Origin: Nyssa sinensis
Lineage: Eukaryota; Streptophyta; Magnoliopsida; Cornales; Nyssaceae
Assembly: GCA_008638375.1 (NCBI GenBank)
Contig: CM018043.1
Coordinates: 37,771,396 to 37,835,395 of the forward strand
Reading direction: 5' to 3'
Length of the DNA: 64,000 bases
The notes under the pieces were generated by a model. That model had not been told where the DNA came from, made no database searches, and saw only the letters and a program-made list of their open reading frames with translations. Below are positions 24,692-35,999 of this stretch, piece by piece. The translations under genes were made by a program, and so were the position numbers. Every line of letters begins with the position of its first letter. Position 1 is the stretch's first letter.

Positions 24692-25677
24692 GGTATATCT
24701 CCATTGGATTAGAAAGCACAAGGACATGTCACTAGTGGACTGAGAGGCATTCCCAAGTAAGGATCTGATGGCAATAATATGTGGAGACTTGGGTTCTAAT
24801 GGATTGATCTTGGCTATTCAGGTGAGCGTGATGATATAGTTGACTTTATTCATATGTAATAGATGAGTAGGGACATGGCTCATGGTAATGGTACTCTAGA
24901 GGAATTTGATATGCTTTGTGTTATATATCTGTTATAGATGTGTTTTGTGATTAGAGTTATTAGTTGTTTGGTTATAGACTTGCTCTGTGGTACATGCTTA
25001 TGAGGTATATAGTTGAGTTGCATTCCCGAGATAAAAAGTTTTTAAATTTCGCTGTTCTGACCCTACATTTGGAATGCAATTCATCGTAAGGTTCAGAAGA
25101 TTGCCTTTGGTTGGTCGCATTGTCGGTCGGAGATTGGCAAGGTGGCTAACTGGCATCACATCTTCAGCATCCGTGTAAGGTGGGGTGCGGGATGTGACAC
25201 ATTGGGCTTCTCGAAGCTCACCCCATTCCCCAACATTTTTCAGGTGATGATGATGGGTGGACCCTTGCTCAATTTGGGGAGCAATGATTGGCAGCTCCAT
25301 TAGGATCTGGAGATATTTTGGAGGTCTCAGGACCCATCGTTGGTCAAACTTTTGTAGTTGTAATTTTGGGACAATTATGTACTTAAGCCCAAGGGGCACA
25401 TGGTTATGTATTATATAAAATCTTTAGTTATTATTATTACGCTCTGATTATTATATCTATGTGTACCGCTATGAAGAGCGACAGTATCAGACGGATATGC
25501 GACAGATGTTTTTTTTAAAAAAGAAAAGAAAAAAGTTTTTCACGCTTCTGCAACCACAGGTCGCATCACTGTCCGATATTGTTACTTATGTACGAGCTTT
25601 GCCCCAAGGCCTCCGGGCCGAAGGGTGGCGGTCCCAACTCGAGATCCGCACAGGGTGGGTTTCGGGTTATGATAGAG

Positions 25678-25689
25678 TGGTATCAGAGC
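25678..25689 (+). promoter_or_regulatory. Primer binding site of the host element
   Basis: TGGTATCAGAGC lies three bases after the 5' LTR end and is complementary to the 3' end of initiator-Met tRNA. It is identical to the site at 1243-1254 on the other strand. Confidence 0.93.
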
Positions 25690-25794
25690 ACTAGGTTTAC
25701 TTAAACAAACTTAGTGACCGTAAAAGAATTAGAACAAAACCGTAAGTTAGGTAGGTCTTAGGCTACCTAAGATATGTAAAGTACGCGATATGTT

Positions 25795-26060
25795 ATGAAG
25801 GCGAGGTATGGGACTCGCATTGTGTGAAATAGATATGTGAAGTACGTGATATGATATGAAGACGGGGTATGGGACCCGTAATATATGAAGTAGATATGTG
25901 AAGTATGTGATACGAAATGAAGGCGGGGTATGGGACCCATAGTACATGAAATAAATATGTGAAGTATGTGATATGATATAAAGGCGAGGTATGGGACTCG
26001 CGTTGTATTAAGTAGATATATGGAGCAACGTAATAGGAAGGCGGCGTATGGGACCCGTAG
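25795..26060 (+). repeat. Five 61-bp leader repeats, each with a covarying hairpin
   Basis: Between primer site and gag, an invariant loop GTATGGGA recurs at 25806, 25867, 25928, 25989 and 26046 (spacing 61, 61, 61, 57). Stems are GCGAG/CTCGC (25801-25818), ACGGG/CCCGT (25862-25879), a weakened GCGGG/CCCAT (25923-25940), GCGAG/CTCGC (25984-26001) and GCGGC/CCCGT (26041-26058). Units 1 and 2 differ by paired changes that keep every base pair. The leader is where retroviral and retrotransposon packaging or dimerisation signals lie, so that role is a reasonable inference. Confidence 0.8.
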
Positions 26061-26207
26061 TTAAATAAAAGCAGAACGAGGGGTAATGTAGATTATAAAA
26101 TGCCATGAAATCAGGGATAACACCGTATTAACCCTTGAAACATGGAAATGAATAAAAGTAACCTTATACAATAGAAGTTAACCGATATATGTTTCCTTTC
26201 AGTAATC

Positions 26208-26934
26208 ATGGTGAATACGAGAAGAAGAAATGCAGGAAATTCGGATGACCGATTAGACCGAGTCGAATATCTTTTAGAGGCAATGGCTTGGAACATGATC
26301 GACATCCAAACACAAGGTAGAGCACCACAACCGGTGCAGAATCCCGGACAGCCACAAAATCTGGGACAACCTACGGATGCCATAAACACGGCGAATTATA
26401 AAACGTTTCAAGGTTTCAAACCTCCCAAGTTTGACGGACTTGACACCACCATTGACGCTGAAACTTGGGTCAAGGAAATGGAACGTATTTTTACAGTTAT
26501 GCCATGCACTGAAGAACAAAAGGTCTCTTTTGCTGCTTTTACTTTTAAAGACGCAGCTCATGAGTGGTGGCTTTTGGAAAAAGAGAGAGAGTCGCCAATG
26601 ACCTGGAATAGATTCTTGGAGGTATTTTATGATAAGTATTTTCCAAGATCATTAAAGAATCAAAAGATTGCGAAATTTGCAATCCTAACTCAGGGGACAA
26701 TGACTGTGGCCGAATATGAAACCAAGTTTATGAAGTTAGCTCGGTTCGCACCTCACATGGTCCAAACTAAAGATCTAAAGGCTAGGAAGTTTGAAAGTGG
26801 CCTGAGGGATGGCATAAGATATCGACTTGAACCTCTTGAACTTCCCACGTATAATGCAGTGGTGGATCGCGCTAAAATTTTTGAGAGAGCTGGGATTGCC
26901 TTATCCCAAAAGAAAGATAAGAAACAATTTAGCC
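26208..26934 (+). pseudogene. gag: Gag of host element, N-terminal part (split by insertion)
   Basis: Capsid protein of the family B element. The start MVNTRRRNAGN resembles the MVNTRQG start of the minus-strand gag at 1069, which supports the ATG. The retrotransposon-Gag core spans about residues 75-190 (FDGLD, ETWVKEMERIF, EWWLLEKERES, FLEVFYDKYFP). The frame is undamaged up to the TAGCC duplication at 26930-26934. It then runs into solo LTR sequence and stops at once (26937-26939). The rest of the gene resumes at 34863 in the same frame once one copy of the duplication is discounted. So the gag was open when the solo LTR's parent inserted. Confidence 0.92.
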
Positions 26935-27118
26935 TGTAAAGATCTGAATTTTTGAAGAAATTTTTTTTTTATTATTTATTTATTATTAATATTATTATTT
27001 AATTAATTAATTAATTATTTATTATTACTATTGTTATTATTATTATTGTCATTAAAATTATTATTATTGTGTGTATGATGTGTGTGAAGGATGTGTTGTA
27101 TATGTACATGAAATTAGG

Positions 27119-27151
<33 letters not shown>

Positions 27152-29684
27152 CTAAATATACATATATAAACAAGGTGCAAGTAGAGTGCATGTGTGTGTA
27201 ATAGCCAGTGTGTGAGAGTAGGTGTGTGTGTAGTGTTGGCTGTAGGTGGCAGAGTGTTGGTGTGTGTGTGTGTAAGGGATATAATATATATATATAAAAT
27301 ACAATGTCAACCTTGCATTAATTGCAAAGCTGCATTGTGAGGGAAAGAAGTGATGACAACAGAGAATTCAGAGAGGGGTAGGGCTGCTACAACCACCTTT
27401 GTGTGTAGCTATGTATATGCCTGTGTGTATATGAGTGTTGATGTCGGTTAGAGAGAAAAAGATCAGAAAATAAATCAGTGGGAGGGAGACTGTGCAAAAG
27501 AGGTCATGAGCATTGGGAAGGAGGTCCAGAAGTTGAACTATAGAGGGTGAAGAACAAGAGAGGATACCATCAAACCAGAAAACCTGAAGATGAGTAAGTT
27601 AACTTTGATTAGATTCTGTTTCTTTTGAAAGTTAAAGCATATAGTTAGATTTAATCAGAGGGTCTAAAAGAGCATGCAAAACTTAAAAGGTTGATAAAAG
27701 AATCATTAAAAATGATGTCGAAATGAATGAGTACAGTGTAGTTGTAGGTTCTTGGAGAGAGATTGGTTTTGGGATTTTCATGCTAGAAACTTAGATTTAA
27801 TGATGTATAATGGTTCCAATAAGGTGCAGAAGACTATAGGGGAAGGATCGGGATCAAAATATGTGGAAAAATCTCACGAACTGAGGAAGGAAGCTGTCAC
27901 CGGAATTTCGAATCCTGCTGGAACAGCCACTGTTATGGCTTCGGTTGATGGCCAGAAATCCACCCAATTCCATTTTGGGATTTAGATATATGATCCTCAT
28001 AATCTATAGGCCTGAAACCTGTAATACCCCGACCCGAGTTAGGGACTATTTAACCGTCACATCAAATTAGTAATCGACGCCTTAAATAACAAGGTCAATT
28101 TCAAACCCGACGCACGGACTTTTAAGTAATAGTCCTGAAAAGTCAGGACGACTGTACATCACTTTCGTTGTAATCACCAACATGTCGATTCTGTGATAAT
28201 GATATTTTCACGTCGACTACCGATTGTTGATACGAGTATGAGAATTGGGCACGTATTACGAGGATACGAAGATTAGTACCAAGATGATACATTTAAGAAA
28301 ATAATTAATTTTTAAAGTAATTAATTATTTTAAATATTATTATAACAACTAATATATATAATTAAATGCAAATATATATATATATATATATATACTATAT
28401 AAATGATTATAACCTTAAATAATAATTATACATGAATGTATATATATGAGTATGTGTATGCATGCATGCATGTGTGTTAAAATATGAAATGTATGTATAT
28501 TATATATGGGATAAGAGGGCATGCTATTGTCCAAGGTGTATAAAAGTGAGTGTGTGTCAAAGGGAGGTGTGTGTATTGTCCAAGGTGTATTGGGATTAAA
28601 CCATATATACATATATACATATATATACATGTAAGTCAAACACCACACACACACACAACCGGCCACTCATGGCCTGCCCAACAGTGGAATTCAGACCCAC
28701 TCATGAAGAAGCCTGAAATGGGTTAAACCAAAAAGAGGGGCAATCAGAATTTGCCATGATTTCTTCTTCTTATACAAAATACATGGTGCTTATACACACA
28801 AAACACAACCACCCGAGAGTGAGGGAGAGATTGAAGGAGTTTCTAGGACATTCAGAAGTGGGAAACAAGGAGCAAAGGAGAGAGAAACAGTTGGAACAAG
28901 GTAAACCCATGAAAACTTTTAAATTTCTCTCTCTAGAAATATGCATGAATAGAATCAGTTTGAAGCTTAGTTATGCATGTATAATGTTAGATATGTGTTT
29001 TAGAGTTGATAAGCATGAAAATCTAGACCTCAAACAACTCAGAAACACAAGCCGTACACCAAACCTCCATTGTTAAGCTTAGAGAAAGCAGGTTTGAATT
29101 GATGGAGACTAAACTCCATTTGACCTATAGGGACCTTAACTAGACCCTACAAACACTCCAAAAACATACAGTCTCGATCGAAAAGCTTAAGAAATGCCCA
29201 TGAAATCACAAGTTGCAGGTTTCGGCCATGAAACCCAACTCTCATTTTGGACTCCTAAACCCAGATTTTAGAATGGAGACTGAACCCCCATGTTATGAGG
29301 GTCATGCAGAACGAAACCCCATGAATTTTGGTTCAGAAATGAGCATGAACGATCGACTTGCAGGTTTAAATTATCGAATCCAAAACCGAGCATTTGAACT
29401 AGTTTAATTCCAAAAAATGAATGCCAAACTCTTGGAAAACGTTCCAGAAGTAGATCGGGTTAAAAACAGCAAAGATTTGATGAGCCATAATCCACGAAAT
29501 AGAAAAAAATGGAACACAGAAATTAGGGTTTCAGTGGGGTGAAGGTGAAGGAGACGACCCTGAGTCGACTCGCAAACCGTTTAAAACGGTGGGTGAACTC
29601 GGACGCATGGCAGCCTCTGGGCTTGCCACCAAATTAATGCGACGGCGTCGTTTTGGGGCGTATATATAGAGCAGTTTAAAATTG

Positions 29685-29785
29685 AAAAGAAAAAGAAAGA
29701 AAAGAAAGAGGATTGCGGTCAGTGGGGTTCGAACCCCTGACCCCCACGCGCCCACGCACACCCTTTCCACTCGGCCACACACTCA
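29685..29785 (-). other. tRNA-like Pol III unit 1, antisense to family B LTR
   Basis: The minus strand has TGGCCGAGTGG (29767-29777), a perfect A box of the Leu/Ser tRNA class, and B box GGTTCGAACCC (29725-29735) in a GGGG...CCCC T-arm. T4 and T5 runs follow (29685-29694). The middle is eroded, so this is a relic or SINE head and not a working tRNA gene. Confidence 0.55.
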
Positions 29786-29844
29786 CGTGTGCCCTATATG
29801 CAAACAGAATATATATATTATACATATAAATTAAAACCGAAAAT

Positions 29845-29935
29845 AAAAAGGTGCATTTGCACCTTACAGGACTCGAACTCGGAACGTATGGGGAGGGAGG
29901 TGACACGCTGGCCAGCGTGCCACCCTATTCAACCT
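29845..29935 (-). other. tRNA-like Pol III unit 2, antisense to family B LTR
   Basis: The minus strand has A box TGGCACGCTGG (29912-29922), B-box-like GAGTTCGAGTCC (29869-29880) and a T5 run (29845-29849). It lies 60 bp from unit 1 in the same orientation, giving a tandem pair. Confidence 0.5.
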
Positions 29936-30059
29936 GTCCCTTATTCCCCCTAAAATATATATATACTATACCTATTAAATTAATTTAATTAAATGAAATT
30001 AATTAAATTAAATACTCCGAAATGGCCCGTTGTCCAAAAATTACAAGTTATATATGTAA

Positions 30060-30680
30060 CCTTACTATCTTGGACCCTCTGAGCCCATTGGTGAGGTCCT
30101 CGACATGAGAAGAGGTCCCGAAAAATTTAAAGACCCCTAAAAATGTCAAAATGACCAAAATGCCCCTACCCCATAAATAAGTCAAATGAAGTCCAAATAA
30201 AATAATTAAACAGTGGATTCTAACTATTTTCAACATTCTGAATCTAATGGTAGGGTTCGTTTCACGAGGCAGGACTCTGAAAAATTTAGACATATGAAGG
30301 TATGAATTACCAAAATACCCCTTGACAGAAAATTAACAAGTTATTAGTGTAATCTTACTATCTCGGACCTTCTGAGTCCAATGGTGAGGTCCACGACACG
30401 AGATGAGGTCCCGAACATAAAGACACGTGAGGGGATAAAATGACCAAATTACCCCTAGTACACCAAAAGCCCAATTAAACCAAGGAAGGTCTAAATTGAC
30501 TTTCTTTGACATTCCGGACTCAATAATGGAGTCCAAATTACGAAACGAAGTACAGAAAAATATGACACGTAAAATGATGAATGACCATTTTACCCTTTTA
30601 CATACAAAGTTCGAATTAAATTCTAAGAAAGCCTAAACCGATTTTCTTCGACGCTCTGGACTCAATGATAGAGTCTATTC
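30060..30680 (+). repeat. Dyad array of family B solo LTR
   Basis: Dyads start at 30072 (GGACC), 30240 (GAATC/GGTTC), 30365 (GGACCT/AGGTCC), 30516 (GGACTC/GAGTCC, perfect 6 bp) and 30658 (GGACTC/GAGTCT), spaced 125-168 bp. Each is followed by an AAAATGACC...CCCCT segment. The same order appears at 6657-6830 and 41560-41850 in the flanking LTRs of the host element. Confidence 0.75.
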
Positions 30681-31114
30681 GACCAAAAGAAATGTCTAAA
30701 TAAAAAGACACAAAATTTGATGAATAGCATCTGTCAGATAACTATAAACTGAGATATTGCCGAAGTATTAAACTAAGGCAAGTACAGGAAATAAAGTACG
30801 AGAAGACACGACGCGTTAACTTGACAAGAAAATAAATTTAATTTAAAGTTAATGGAACTACCAGAAGAGTATAAGTTGAAATAAATTAAGTTTCTAACAT
30901 AATAAAATGTGTCATAGGTTAAAAGTACGAGCTGAATTAAGTACATAAGAAATTTATGAAGTCGCTAGGATTAATACGAACTAAGCATAAAATAAGAAGC
31001 ATCAGTAGGTGATATTGTGATGAATGTGATGTTGATGAGATTGTTATGAATTGTTCTTAGGAGTTACGGAGGAAGTGGGCAAGCACATTTTAGCACTAAC
31101 CTTAAAGGACCGAG

Positions 31115-31916
31115 GTGAGTAACCCTGTGTTTGAAATGGAGATTTAACTCCAAATCTTTGAAGAAGTTTTAAGTTCAAGTCATGTGAAGCATTTGAATAT
31201 CAAATCCAGTTTTTGATTCCTGTTTTTAAATTGCTCTGATATGACATGCTGGTTAAATGTTTTATATTCAATTCTTTTCTTGGAAAAATTTAGCATGTCC
31301 GATTGAAAATGCAAATTTCCTTTAAATGTTCTGAATTTGATTATTTCAAGTATTGAAGCTCTATCGCAGAAATTGTATATTTCATGTTTCCAATATTCAT
31401 GAAAAGCCTCTATTGAAGTAGCTATGTGATAAAAGTTTTATAAGATAAACGGTACTAAGTACCACCCCCCTATGATGGTTGAAATCCTTCGGGATTCAAC
31501 AGTACATGCCCGGTAGAAGGATCTAATCCCCCAGGCAAATATCATTGACAACATTGATAGTAAAATGGGAGTCTGGTTCGAAACAGATTCCACCTAATCA
31601 AAGAGAAAAGATGACAAATGTTTTTGGAAATGGAAGCAAGTTTCCACCCCCATTTTATCATATGTGTTCATATGCTTTTAAATTGCATATGCTCTATTTG
31701 AAGAAATATGTATTTGGCTTGAATACTTTAATGTTTCAAAGCTATCTGTTTTAAGAATGCATACACTCTGTGTTCTAAATGTACGAGCAATTGGTAGTGA
31801 GTAATTTATAAACTCTCATGTACTAAACCACTACCAGTTGAAAACCCCATGACGAATGCAGGAATTACTCACAAGCTTAGATTAGCTTACCCGAATTTTT
31901 ATCCGCCCCCTTTCAG
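31115..31916 (+). other. Putative LTR intron (family B solo)
   Basis: Donor CGAG|GTGAGTAACC at 31115 and acceptor CCCCCTTTCAG ending at 31916, with AAGCTTAGATTAGCTT before it. Length 802 bp. It lines up with 42288-43394 and 7562-25243. Confidence 0.45.
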
Positions 31917-32800
31917 GTGACTAAGGGCAGATTGATTTTTGAAGACGATGAGGACGAGTCTAGCTTTTTGGGAAGACTTGCTTAAGTAGTTCTTTTGGGG
32001 AAATCGTGTGAACTCTAATTAGTATGTTTTGTATTAGCAGACAATTTGAGGATATGTATTAAGCCCCACGGGGCAGTTGAATTAAGATTGTAAATATGAA
32101 GTCTTTTAAGTGTTTAGTTATGCTCTGAATGTATGATTATACATGTATACCGAAATGTGAAGAGCGGCAGTACCGGACGGATGCGCAAATTTTAAATAAG
32201 AAAGAAAAGGAAAAAGTTTTTCACGCTTCCGCAACCACTTGAAACACATCTATCCGATACCGCTGCAGATGCGAGCCTTGTCTCGAGGCCTTCGGGTCTC
32301 GGGGCGGCGGTCGCGATCCGGTAATCCGCACAAGGTGGGTTTCAGGTCGTGACAAAACCGATCGAAAAAAGCTGGGAAACGGTCACCGGCGAGTCGCCTG
32401 CGGTGGAAGGGGCGACGGGGATATGCCGGAGAAGACAACACTGTTGTCTTTGGATGGTTGGGCCTTCAATCGTTGGGCTGTTGGATTGGGTTCTCTTTAA
32501 ATGGTTTGGGTCTGTTTTGTATTAAAAAGGGGTGGGCTGGCCTGTTGGGTTTTAAAAGAGCTTGAGCTATTTTAGGTTTAAGGGGTGGTGGGCCATTTTG
32601 TTTAAAATAAGTTTTGGGCCTGTTGAGTTTGGGCCTGTGTTATTTGAACCTTTGGGCCACTGGTTTGGAGCCTTTTCTTTTAAAAGGTATTGGGTCTTTG
32701 GGTCTGATTTATAAATAGTCTTTGGGCCTCATGGGTTGAGCCCAATTGCTTGGGTTAAAAAAACAAAAAATAAAAAAATAAGGAAAGAAAGAAAGAAAAG

Positions 32801-32890
32801 AAAAAGGGGGCGGGGGAGATTCGAACCAGGAACCATGCGTGGGGAAGAGACGCTCGTGACCAGTGAGGACGGTTACCAACCGTGCCTCTT
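32801..32890 (-). other. tRNA-like Pol III unit, antisense to family D LTR
   Basis: The minus strand has an A-box-like AGGCACGGTTGG (32876-32887), B box GGTTCGAATC (32818-32827) and T-rich runs beyond (32763-32805). The T-arm stem is weak. It lies in an LTR family different from the other units. Confidence 0.4.
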
Positions 32891-34013
32891 TACTTCACAA
32901 ATAAATATATATTATATAAAAACTCTATTTAACTAATTAAAATTTAATTAAATTAAAATAAATAACCCGAAATGGCCCGGAACCCAAATACGACAAGTCA
33001 TATATGTTTTCTAACTATCTTGGACCTCCTAGGACCAATGGTGAGGTCCATGATGTGAGACGAGGTCCCAAAAAAATAAAAGACCCGTGGAACCCTTAAA
33101 AATTACCAAAATGCCCCTGAGTCAAAACACAGTCAAACGAACCCCGATTAAAATAAAAGAATAGTGGATTTTTATTATTTCAAATGTTCTGGACTCAACC
33201 GTGGAGTCCAATTTATGAAAAAAGGTCTCGGGATGTAAGGACCCGTGAAAGTACAAAATGACCATTTTGCCCCTTTTAGCTCGGATGTCCGAATTGAAAT
33301 CCACGAAGGCCTAAACCTATTTTATTCGACGTTCTGGACTCGACAGTAGGGTTTAAATTGGCAAAATTGAAACTCATAAAATAAAGACATAAAATTTGTT
33401 GAATAGCATAATTCAAGTAGCAATTGAACTAAGTTGTGTTTCATGATTTTAGGAACACAAAAAGACAAGGAGAAGGTGATCTGACCTTCTGCATTATTAC
33501 TGTTAGTTCCACTACGCTATGAGGATGACTTCTTGGGTTGAGACAAACCCATCAGGTATGGTGTATTGTGCTAAGTAAGGAATAGAATTACGTTTAGGAA
33601 TGATTTGCATGTTAATTGAATGAATCATATAATTATTGGTTTGATGTTAGAAAAATCACATAAGGAACATTGTTTTAAAAAGGAAATCTTGAGTTGATTG
33701 TTTACGTTGCTTATGTGATTCTCGTTGCTCCATGGAGATATGATTATTCTATGTGCCGGTGTTATACGTGATTCATGTTCTTGATGAGTTGTTAAGATGG
33801 TAAATACGTGATTGAGTATGTGTTTACGTGATTTTGTATTACATACATTCATGTGGAAAAGGATTATTATTCTGATGCTGTAATTGCTTTAAGTGGAATA
33901 CATTGTTTAAAAAGCATGCTCCATGTGTTGGTAAATTGCTTATCGGAGATTGTGTTGTTACATGGTGGAATCAAAGCATATTGGCATAGTATGATTCCTT
34001 GGACATGACATGA

Positions 34014-34245
34014 CATGATATTGCATTTGGTACCCGAACCAACGGGAGTGATCCGTGAAGGGACATGATATTGCATTTGGTACCCGAACCAGCGGGAGTG
34101 ATCCGCGAAGGGACATGATATTGCATTTGGTACATGAACCAGCGGGAGCGATCCGCGAAGGGACATGATATTGCATTTGGTACCCGAACCAACGGGAGCG
34201 ATTCGTGAAGGGACATTACATTACATTACATTACATGAGTTGACA
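34014..34245 (+). repeat. Four 50-bp tandem repeats plus (CATTA)n
   Basis: Near-identical units CATGATATTGCATTTGGTAC...GAAGGGA start at about 34015, 34065, 34115 and 34165, followed by five CATTA/CATGA pentamers. Each unit has a small CCCG...CGGG stem. Decayed relatives lie at 47690-47830. The units abut with no spacers, so this is not CRISPR. Confidence 0.85.
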
Positions 34246-34862
34246 TGGACATGGCATAGAGTTGACATGGTTGTGGCATAGAGTTGGCATGGTTGTGGCA
34301 TTGAGTTGTGTGGGTATTTCATGGGCATTCTCACTACATTGCATGGATAACTTGGATGTTATGTGGATTATTGCTATTATATGGTATGGATGATTTGGAA
34401 GGCATGTGGATTATTGTTATCATATTGCATGGATGATTTAGAATGCATGTAGAAATAACTGTACACTTGCACATGCCACGCCCTTAATTTTGTTCCTTGC
34501 ATTAGCATTATATCATACCAGTAGTTGAGCTGACCCATACGTGGGATAACTCCCCACAGATGACGTTCCCGGCACTCGAGACTTGAGAAAGTCTTGCAGA
34601 GTGGAGAAGACATGAGCTTAGAATGATCTTGGCCCTTGGGAGCATATTTCGAGATGCATTGATATTGTATAAGGGCTTAAGCCCGAATGACATGTTGAAT
34701 GTTTTTATTGATCGTGCTTTACATGGATGTACATTGAAGGAAATAAATGTAAGTTTTGAGTTGAATCCGTTAGGTTGACCTTTATTTACTTTTATTTTAT
34801 TTACTTTCTGTCTCATTACTCGCGCCTCGGGTTCTTGGTGGAATTCGGGGCGTGACATAGCC

Positions 34863-35248
34863 CCAACCCTCAACAAATGAAAAAGACAAAGACGGGGGCC
34901 AAGAGTGCGACTTCCATCAACGAAGGTAGTAGCACTGGCCAAAAGACAGTGGACATGCCTACTTGCCCGGCATGCCAAAAGAAGCATTTCGCACCTTGCC
35001 GACAAGGAATAGGAGTCTGTTATAAATGCGGACTGGCTGGGCATCGCATCAAGGATTGCCCAACACTAAATTCAAATGCTAAGGAGTCTACCGCAGTAGC
35101 ATCATCGGCCACCCCACAACCACCGGCCACAAATACGGGGAAACCTAGAGGGAACAAGGAACCCATGAGGTACGGACGAACCTACAATATATTTGCAAAC
35201 ACAGCACAAACCTCTAAGGATCAGATAGGTACACTACCTGAAGATTAA
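34863..35248 (+). pseudogene. gag: Gag of host element, C-terminal part with zinc knuckle
   Basis: Nucleocapsid end of the split gag. From 34877 the segment reads MKKTKTGAKS. A CxxCxxxHxxxC cluster (CPACQKKHFAPC) comes first, then the CCHC knuckle CYKCGLAGHRIKDC (35018-35059). It is basic and Pro/Thr-rich, and ends with a normal stop at 35246-35248. It is in frame with 26208-26934 across the insertion. No pol follows. Without the N-terminal capsid core it cannot make particles on its own. Confidence 0.9.
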
Positions 35249-35381
35249 ACCTTGTTACATATATATACGAACTGTCATTTAGTTGCTTAATATATGAATC
35301 TAGTAGATTGAGGTCATAAGGAAGAAAAGAAATGAGACTTTAAGGATAAGGAACTGCGAGTTTCGAGGACAAAACTCTTTT
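35249..35381 (+). other. Short 3' noncoding stretch where pol would be
   Basis: 133 bp with no reading frame. In related autonomous chromoviruses about 3 kb of protease, RT, RNase H and integrase would lie here. The last bases (TTTCGAGGACAAAACTC) resemble the sequence that normally follows the integrase end. Confidence 0.7.
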
Positions 35382-35394
35382 AAGGATGGAAGGA
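35382..35394 (+). promoter_or_regulatory. Polypurine tract
   Basis: AAGGATGGAAGGA abuts the TGTAAC start of the 3' LTR. It is the primer for plus-strand DNA synthesis and confirms the 3' LTR edge. Confidence 0.9.
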
Positions 35395-35615
35395 TGTAAC
35401 ACCCCGACCCAAAAATATTGGGTCAAAGGGCACATATTACGAGGCAATGAAAAATGAGTGTAAATATTATGCCCTTAAGAATATGATAAATTAATTTATT
35501 AATATGAGAAATTAAGTATTAGTTATAATTAATATAAAATGTGATGATTAATTTATAAAATATAATTAATTGAATAACTAATTTGTTAATTAATTAAACA
35601 TAAGAAATTAATTAA

Positions 35616-35654
<39 letters not shown>

Positions 35655-35711
35655 AGTACCTAGATCAGCCGTGTGTGTGTGTGGTGTGTAATGTGTATAA
35701 AATATTATGTA

Positions 35712-35745
<34 letters not shown>

Positions 35746-35967
35746 AGAGAAGAAACATGAATTTAAGAGGGGTAAGGTAACTATGTACTATATGTATATA
35801 TTATATGTCATTAGGGGAAGAGGAATAGGAGGAGGTATGGCTACTGATCTGATGGAGTAAGGGGGTGAAGTTAAGGGCAATTAAGTGAAGTGATGGCCAT
35901 TAAATTCTCACTTATACATATGGGCATACACTTGATTCACACCAAAAATCTCCACCCGATCAGCCAT

Positions 35968-35999
<32 letters not shown>

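Larger units (their letters stand above)
8396..25199 (+). mobile_element. Family C solo LTR complex, target duplication CATTG
   Basis: It starts TGTAATACCCCAAAAATCC, ends GGGGTGCGGGATGTGACA, and is flanked by CATTG at 8391-8395 and 25200-25204. Removing it restores the B-family LTR in register with the 3' LTR. Its own sequence is about 4.1 kb (8396-9733 and 22479-25199); the rest is a nested family A solo LTR. It contains long (TA)n tracts (about 8769-8794 and 8888-8913). No gag, pol or primer site lies inside, so it is a solo LTR left by recombination. Confidence 0.9.
7562..25243 (+). other. Putative LTR intron of the 5' LTR, split by nested insertion
   Basis: Donor AAG|GTGAGT at 7562 and acceptor CATTTTTCAG ending at 25243 match the positions seen in the other LTRs. 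The acceptor is preceded by a GGCTTCTCGAAGCTC hairpin and a CCAAC branch-point-like word. The family C solo LTR complex (8396-25199) landed inside this intron, which would be about 0.87 kb without it. Confidence 0.4.
5755..25674 (+). repeat. 5' LTR of the host element, interrupted at 8395
   Basis: It starts TGTAACACCCCGGCCC and ends in a mutated GGGTTATGATA (usually GTCGTGACA) three bases before the primer site. Its own sequence is 5755-8395 plus 25205-25674, about 3.1 kb. The rest is a family C solo LTR complex. Compared with the 3' LTR it has a deletion after 6626, jumping from the leader straight into the dyad region. It also carries a coding-like insert at about 7090-7346. A long GA run (6343-6379) and (TG)n/(TA)n tracts at 5995-6122 lie in the likely promoter/leader. 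Confidence 0.85.
28020..32354 (+). mobile_element. Family B solo LTR, 4.3 kb, target duplication AAACC
   Basis: It starts TGTAATACCCCGACCCGAG, ends GGTTTCAGGTCGTGACA, and is flanked by AAACC at 28015-28019 and 32355-32359. It is the least disturbed family B LTR here and shows the full plan: donor-like site (28901), two antisense tRNA-like units, dyad array (30072-30680), donor (31115), acceptor (31916), and the conserved GTTTTTCACGCTTCCGC block (about 32215-32235). Confidence 0.93.
26935..34857 (+). mobile_element. Family D solo LTR complex inside gag, target duplication TAGCC
   Basis: It starts TGTAAAGATCTG, ends GGAATTCGGGGCGTGACA, and is flanked by TAGCC at 26930-26934 and 34858-34862. 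Its own sequence is about 3.6 kb (26935-28014 and 32360-34857); the rest is a nested family B solo LTR. It shares its end and several internal segments with the 3' LTR at 57794-60200. It includes (TA)n at 27121-27150, dyads at about 33014, 33193 and 33336, a donor-like CAG|GTATGG (33555) and a CCCCACAG acceptor-like site (34560). Confidence 0.9.

Noticed and set aside
29685..29935. Functional tRNA genes
   Set aside because: A and B boxes are good but anticodon and D arms do not fold, and acceptor stems are missing. Reported as tRNA-like units only.
34014..34214. Regular 50-bp repeats as a possible CRISPR array
   Set aside because: The units abut without unique spacers, there are no cas genes, and the setting is plant nuclear.
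34508..35044. 178-codon open frame on minus strand
   Set aside because: It runs across the family D LTR end and the opposite strand of the gag zinc-knuckle part. No domain is visible.
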